This document shows positions 58,473-64,000 of a stretch of 64,000 bases of DNA, piece by piece. Position 1 is the stretch's first letter. The number at the start of each line of letters is the position of its first letter. The notes under the pieces are model-generated. The model had not been told where the DNA came from. It ran no database searches and worked only from the letters and a program-made list of their open reading frames with translations. This DNA comes from Akebia trifoliata (taxonomy: Eukaryota > Streptophyta > Magnoliopsida > Ranunculales > Lardizabalaceae). Position numbers and translations under genes: made by a program. The stretch covers positions 41,835,560-41,899,559 of the forward strand of contig CM030711.1 of the NCBI GenBank assembly GCA_017979445.1, given 5' to 3'.

Positions 58473-59742
58473 TGGGACGGAATCAAATGGCATGACAACA
58501 TGAGAGGGGTACAAAAGTCCAGAAGCCACTGGGGAATTACTGGAGGGCTTACACTGTAGGCGCTGATGATATGGACCAAGGTGACTCTGTGACGAAGCAC
58601 GACCAAGTTCAAGTAAAGAGCGAAGATGTGATAGGTTCTGTCAATTTGGGGAAGATGAGGCTTTTTCCTATTGATTTTTTTTTTTTTTTTTTGATTCAAT
58701 GGAAAGATGGGGAATTTAAATTACCCGATTTGTGCAAAAGTGGATTTATGCACAAACTCAATTACTTCCCGGGGAGAGGGGGGGCAAAGAGGGCAGGCAT
58801 TCAGACCTAGGTGCATAATGGAATATGAGTGCATAAGGCCATCCCAAGCAAGGTCTAAATAGCAGAGAAACCAGAACAATGCTTTATTAACAGGTATCCA
58901 ACCAAGAAAATGAAATGACAAAAACACTTCAAATCTGAAACTTAAATAACATGAGGGAGCGGAGAGGAAGAGAAGTCTCCGAAAGATTAACTTCTTAAAA
59001 TAAGCATTCCACTATTTAATTTGCACAGCAACCAATCGGCTACCAGTGATGTCGACAAATTTAGTGTCTGTGATCATCAGTAACTTCAGCTCCTACGGAA
59101 CGAGATCTCCGTAAGCCTGTAAAAATGCTCCATTTTAATTGCCCGAGATCCTGGGGATGCTGGTAAGTGTACTCACTAAATCTAGAGTTGACATTTTCAA
59201 AACACTAGCGATGGTTTTAGCATCCTTAACCACAAATTGATTATTAAGTTAAATAGCATAGTCTTAAGAACTAAAACAATGCCAGCCTATTAACTCCTGT
59301 TGAGCAGTTAGTTCAATAGACACCAATCCCATGCATGTAGGAGACTGCAGGAAATCACAATCAAGAAAAGAAGCATTTGTCCATGTAAAACAATCCCATA
59401 AAAGAAAGAACCAACAGATACCAAGATACATGTGCAACACGATAATCACAAAATGGAATGACAAGAAGTCCTTCAAATATGGGAGGCATCAAATCTTGAT
59501 GACCAGTCAAAGTACATGAACTTTCACAACAAACATCTATAATAATTGCAGCAAAAGTGACAGAGAATGGACCTGCGGATCTGTTGGTGTATTAAAAAAT
59601 GGAGATGCTGTATGAAAAACACCTTCACATCCATCAACTACAGAATCAAAGGATCCTTCTTCCAATAAGTTTGCTTTAAACAGTTTAAGTCTTTCATTGG
59701 CTCCAGGAAGAACACGCAAGTGCTCAGTCTTCTTTGGATCAT
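54462..59742 (-). CDS. Copy 4: CCR / phenylacetaldehyde-reductase-like SDR gene, exons 2-6 (exon 1 beyond the window)
   Basis: Exons (minus): 59573-59742, 57050-57241, 56718-56880, 55773-55959, 54462-54606; all splice sites and phases agree and no stop intervenes. It lacks only the cofactor-binding exon 1, which should lie past 64000 because intron 1 sequence continues to the edge. Catalytic Ser is in VVVTSS and Tyr/Lys in YVLSK. It differs most from copies 1-2: [20 protein letters not shown] for [18 protein letters not shown], one extra codon at the start of exon 5 (GAHTFP for GNTFP) and FEAKDPQ replaced by FNTPTDPQ. Introns 4 and 5 lack the SINE and LINE tail of the other copies. Same likely role, NADPH-dependent reduction of an aromatic or aliphatic aldehyde or thioester; substrate unknown. 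Confidence 0.92.
55464..55486. repeat. (CA)n microsatellite in intron 5 of copy 4
   Basis: About 11 CA units. Confidence 0.9.
57242..59572. other. Intron 2 of copy 4
   Basis: Non-coding and parallel in order to intron 2 of copies 1 and 2. Holds the (GT)n(GA)n run at 58432-58472 and a T-run at 58675-58692. Confidence 0.65.
58432..58472. repeat. Compound (GT)n(GA)n microsatellite
   Basis: About 11 GT units running straight into about 9 GA units. Confidence 0.9.
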
Positions 59743-60430
59743 CTGCAACATCACATGAACTAAAGTCAATAGCATCCCTAGTCTGTAAAAGTCATGGCAG
59801 AAACTCTATGTGAAATAATGCAAGGTGTATTTAGGGTTGGATATCCAAACCCATTTTTGATGTTCACAGATTTGTACACGGGTCTCTAATGATCCAACCC
59901 CATAGTGAGTCATGTTCCACATAATGATAATTGTCGGGGAAAAAAAAATCCAGTCCAGTATAATGTTATTAATCATATAAAAAAGTTCTCCTAATGGTTT
60001 AAATGTCCAGACTTTTCAACTTCAAAACAACTTTCCATGAGGATTAAACATGTAAAAATGGATTTCATTGTTGAGAAGATGATCTTGATCAATCAATTGG
60101 TGTGAAATCAGGTTAATATTCCATCAAGTGCCTGGAAAAATAGTTTGTGTGTAATCACTGTAAAGGTATTGGAAAACTATACAATTTACAAAATGCTAGA
60201 AGACGACCGCAATTCAAAGACTTCAACATCCAGATTAGCAATGATGAAAGAAATTTGTGATTCTTAATTGAAATTCTGAAATGGGTACCCTCTTTTCTCA
60301 GAACCTAAATCCAAATTGAACTAGGTAACTTACGTAGAATGGTGAAGAAGCTGCATCAGGGTTCAATAATTTTTTTAACCATTACCACTAATTTCCATCC
60401 TTAATGTCACAAACTTTACATCAAATTGCA

Positions 60431-63362
60431 GGTGCTAGCTTACTTGGTAAAGTCTTTGTGTAACAACCCGGAAATTCAACTCATATTTCAAGGAAAAATT
60501 GGAAGTTATGATTCTACAAATTTTATTGTGGATTAAAAGTATGGATTTATATTTACAAACTTTTGAGGAAAACCAACGTCACCATTAGATTCAAGAAGGA
60601 TGAAAAACATAACTTAGTTTGTAAACACGCCTTAATCAGAGGCCGAACGAAATACTTTCCAAATCCTTGAATTCCATGTCAAAGTTGGACCCAAAAGGGG
60701 GATATTTCTATGGACTAAGAATTTTGGAAACTCAATTACACAATTAGATCCACAACGAAAAATTACCCAAAAAGACTATAAGTTCATTTAAAACAGAATT
60801 TAGGACATAGACTTTTTAATTAAACTAAAACAAACCGTTTAATGACCTTTACGTCCCTAAGACTATATATATACCAAACTTAAGAGAAAATTTACAAAAT
60901 TTTCTAGTTCTCACATTCTTCACTTCTAAAATAAAACCCTAGAGAAAGCCTAGCCTCCCTCAATCTTCCACCTAGGTTATCATCTACAACTTCCGTTGGA
61001 CTTTAGCGTAGAAGAGAAAATCGTTCAATTTGTCGCAAGCTTCGAAGGGAATCAAAGAAATTGCGTTTTCGATCACATCCGAGAGGAAACTTTCAACCCA
61101 ACTCAACCTCCCGCATTTCTTGTGGATTGGCATAGATCTGAGGTAGGGAGCTTTTAAATCTTCCTAATAGTCGTAGATTTCGATGCATCTTAATTTTCGA
61201 TCCAAAAACCTAATATTTTGTTAGAAATTAAGAAAAATTGATATTTTTACAAAATCCATATTTTGAATATGCTATTAGATGTTTTAGGGATGAATCTATG
61301 ATTTAAAAATGATTTTTGAGGTTTGGTTGAAGAAAAATTGAATTCGGAGTCAAGAAAATGTGTTTTTGGAAAAACTACCTGAGTCGTAGGTGGGTTTTGT
61401 AGTTGCTGCCGATAGATCCCATTGGTGCCACCGACAGACCCATCAATGCCACCAACAGAAGTATTTTTTACCACAAATTATTATTTTTTTTTATACCAAT
61501 TTTGGTCATTTCTTCAAAATAGTTTTAAAAGATGATTATCGACATTTAAACTTCCTTAAAACTTCAACTTCAACTCGTTCAAAGCTTATAGAGGATTTTG
61601 ATCAAAATCTTGAAAGTTTGAAAACAAAGTGGTTTGAATCATTAAAAAGTACAAGGGATGGCATGGTAGGTGCGATGTCCTATGAAAGAAAGTATGGACT
61701 CTCGTTGTGTGTGTTGGCGAGTGGGTATCCAGGGTTAACTTTATTTTTTTGTTATGGCGAGGCAATGTTGCATGTTTATTTAAATTCTGTTATTGAGAGG
61801 CGATAAGTATTGTTGTTTATTTTACGTGTTGGATCGTTGCATGGTAGAAAACTGGATATCCATTCCACACACTTGTGTACTTTGTTTTCCATTTTGTTTT
61901 CAAAACAAAAAGTACTATATGTAACTATTTTGGGATCTGTTAAAGAGTTTGTGAATGCTTGAACAGATAGTCTATCATATCATATTCGGAGTGACATATT
62001 ATCCTAGGACGAACAGTTGAAATGGCAAATCCCTATATAGTATGGGATGCATAGGGGAGTAGCATCATTGAGATCCTAGAGATTCCTCTCTATCTTTACC
62101 GGTGAACTACGTGATGTAACGATAACTTCTAGAAATGTAGAGAAGTCTTAAAGAACCATTTGTTCGCCTGATATGCATATATGAAGATGGATAGTCAATG
62201 AATCATTAACAGTTTAGAGTAGTCAAACGTATTGATATTTCGTGAAAGGACCTTGCCTTATAGTCACAATCAACAGCTAATCTGAGTTGAATAAATGATC
62301 ACCAAGATGTGGTAAGTGCTACAACCGACCACAAAATCAGGAACTAACAATGGGGTTCCACATCGATGAAGTCTGGAATTCAGATCCTACCTAAGAGGTA
62401 TCCAGTCATTATTCCCACGCTCTTATCAACTACACTACCATTGTCTGTATTTAGTACCATTAGCAATGTTACGTGGATTTTCAATTGGAGTATTTACAAT
62501 TTAATAAAATGATCTATTTATATTTCCAGTCTTGTTTACATTATGTTACAAAGTGTTTCATAAATTTTTGAAGGATGATATTACATTTTGATAGTGGAAC
62601 TAGTAAATTGATAACTTTTGCAAATGATTATTGGTATTCGGTTATTCTTTATTTCGAGAGTTATGTTTTGGCAAAACCTGCAGTTAATTTATATTTCTAG
62701 TATGATTACGCATTTTGCTATTATTTTACACTGAAAAACTTACATATGCTTTAAATGCTTTAGAATGATGTTACCCTCATATTTACAAGACTGTAAGTTT
62801 GAAGATAGTTGTTTACTTGCTGGGTAACTCCCCTGTTACTCACGCTATCTTTCATCATTTCAGATATGTCAGGCTATTGAGGAGTCAATCTGTGAAGAGC
62901 TAATTTCGAAGATTGAGGTTCTTTATACTGATGAGTTGCAGCCTATGAGGATGTTTTTAGGGTTAAGTTATTTATATTTTTTTGTTGAGGTTGTGTATTT
63001 GGAGTATTGTAAGTGGATCATAGGTTATAATTGAGGTTCAGTTTTCACACTTTAATCTTATTTGGTTATAAATTATTCTTTTTCCACTGCATTATTATTA
63101 TTTTATCACTTTGTTACCTATTTATACAATTATCATTTTTGGGTAGTGTTTTTAATGCCTTAGATTCTAGCATAGAATCATGAGGATTCGTGTTAAAATT
63201 TGGGGCCGCTACACTTTGGGTGATGATACCATAAACCTGGGTTCAAATCTCGCTAGCACCAAGTTACTGAACTCATTAAATACAGCCTTACCGACCCACC
63301 CTCCCCCCCCCCCCCCCCCCCCCCTCCCACCCACCCAACAAAACAAAACAAAAAAAAAAATA
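60431..63362 (+). mobile_element. tRNA-derived SINE in intron 1 of copy 4, split by an LTR
   Basis: Joining 60431-60458 to 63219 onward (one TTTG target copy removed) gives a 70-base tRNA-like head: GGTGCTAG at the 5' end pairs with CTAGCACC at the 3' end, TAGCTTACTTGG fits the A box and GGTTCAAATC the B box. After it come a C-run (63303-63324) and an AACAAAACAAAAC...A tail ending near 63362. No A-tail or anticodon stem typical of a true tRNA gene, so it is a SINE. Confidence 0.75.
60459..63213 (+). mobile_element. Solo LTR, 2755 bp, nested in the SINE
   Basis: Starts TGTAACAACCCGGAA and ends GGGGCCGCTACA, tips inverted and TG...CA. Exact 5-bp target duplication CTTTG at 60454-60458 and 63214-63218. 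A TATA-like CTATATATATACC near 60866 gives plus orientation. Length and the TGTAACA(A/C)CCCG start are typical of Tekay/Del-type Ty3-gypsy LTRs. The 138-codon open frame inside (61390-61806) is not a gene. Confidence 0.9.
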
Positions 63363-64000
63363 AGGTTTAATACGTAAACTGAAATGTCTATGCCATTGTT
63401 CCTACTTTGGATCAAATTTTGTGCTAAGCAATCGATGTTAGACCATGAGAACAGAATCAAAACTGCTAAATGTAATCAATTTTTTAGAATAAACTTTTTT
63501 GAACCATGATCAGTAATTTCAATCCTTATTGTTACAAACTTTACATCAAATTTTGTGCTAACCAATCGATGTTAGACCATACAAACAGAATCAATACTGC
63601 TAAATTTAAACAATTTTTTAGAATAAACTTTTTTGAAGCATGATCAGTAATTTCAATCCTTATTGTTACAAACTTCACATCAAATTTAGGTTAATTACAT
63701 AAAAAAATCCTGAAACAGATATGCCTTTGATCCAACTTTGGATCAAAATTTTCACTAATTAATCAATGTTAAACGAGAAGAAGAAGAAAGGAGTAGAACT
63801 ACTGATCATGGTTAATAACATAAAATGTAAGTTTAATACATAAAATCCTGAAATGGATATGCCTATGTTCCAGCTTTCGATCAAAATTTAGGTTAATTAC
63901 ATTAAAAAAAAATCATGAAACAGATATATGCCATTGATCCAACTTTGGATCAAAAATTTCACTAATTAATCAATGTTAAACGAGAAGAAGAAGAAAGAAG
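63363..64000. repeat. Two sets of tandem duplications in intron 1 of copy 4
   Basis: Set one: units of about 136 bp near 63415 and 63551, each with TTGTGCTAA(G/C)CAATCGATG and GAATAAACTTTTTTGAA. Set two: units about 200 bp apart near 63710 and 63915, each with CAACTTTGGATCAAAA and CAATGTTAAACGAGAAGAAG. Copies 1 and 2 have only a single diverged version (14270-14420, 28090-28220). No coding sequence. Confidence 0.75.

Noticed and set aside
60431..60458. Possible tRNA gene
   Set aside because: Only half a head, interrupted by an LTR; the joined form has Pol III boxes but no proper anticodon arm and ends in a SINE tail. The intron 4 heads (10470, 23915, 43650) fail the same way.
61390..61806. 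138-codon open frame (plus)
   Set aside because: Lies wholly in the solo LTR at 60459-63213 and resembles no protein.

Overview
The window is nuclear DNA of a eudicot plant. The genes have several short exons with GT-AG introns, the intergenic DNA is AT-rich and full of LTRs, MITEs, SINEs and LINE tails, and the identifiable proteins are plant types: an NADPH-dependent reductase of the CCR / phenylacetaldehyde-reductase-like extended SDR (DFR) family, a FAR1/FRS protein, a Tim44-like protein and a GRF zinc finger. I cannot name the species.

The backbone is a head-to-tail tandem array of one six-exon reductase gene, all on the minus strand. From left to right: copy 0 (390-567) is one orphan last exon that has lost its stop codon; copy 1 (8120-14986) is an intact 323-codon gene; copy 2 (22247-28692) is an intact 322-codon gene; copy 3 (exon remnants 34894-44069) is a pseudogene with exons 1-3 gone and nonsense codons in exons 5 and 6; copy 4 (54462-59742) has exons 2-6 intact, with exon 1 beyond the right edge. 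Copies 0-3 share a LINE tail in intron 5 and copies 1-3 share a SINE in intron 4. Copy 4 lacks both, so it is the outgroup and copies 0-3 are the younger expansion.

Region by region. 1-1.7 kb: copy 0 exon 6 and a triplicated LINE tail. 1.7-4.2 kb: one 2.5-kb LTR. 4.2-6.3 kb: unassigned. 6.3-8.1 kb: relic of copy 0's upstream repeat plus MITEs. 8.1-15 kb: copy 1. 15-17.9 kb: five tandem units of about 570 bp directly upstream of copy 1, carrying 14 short bZIP-like/GCATGC boxes. 18.4-23.2 and 30.7-35.8 kb: two copies of a segmental duplication, each holding two Mutator-type MITEs with 9-bp target duplications. 22.2-28.7 kb: copy 2. 35.8-41.5 kb: an insertion in intron 5 of copy 3 that holds a 26-copy 33-bp minisatellite, triplicated untranslated exons and the last two coding exons of a Tim44-like gene. 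42.2-43.5 kb: a solo LTR. 45.4-50.1 kb: a FAR1-related (FRS) pseudogene. 51.6-52.0 kb: a small GRF zinc-finger gene. 54.5-64 kb: copy 4, whose intron 1 holds a SINE split by a 2.75-kb solo LTR.

No wholly new system is evident. The most notable signals are the box array upstream of copy 1, the minisatellite with duplicated exons and gene fragment inside copy 3, the MITE that broke the poly(A) signal shared by copies 2 and 3, and the nested, datable insertions with intact target-site duplications.
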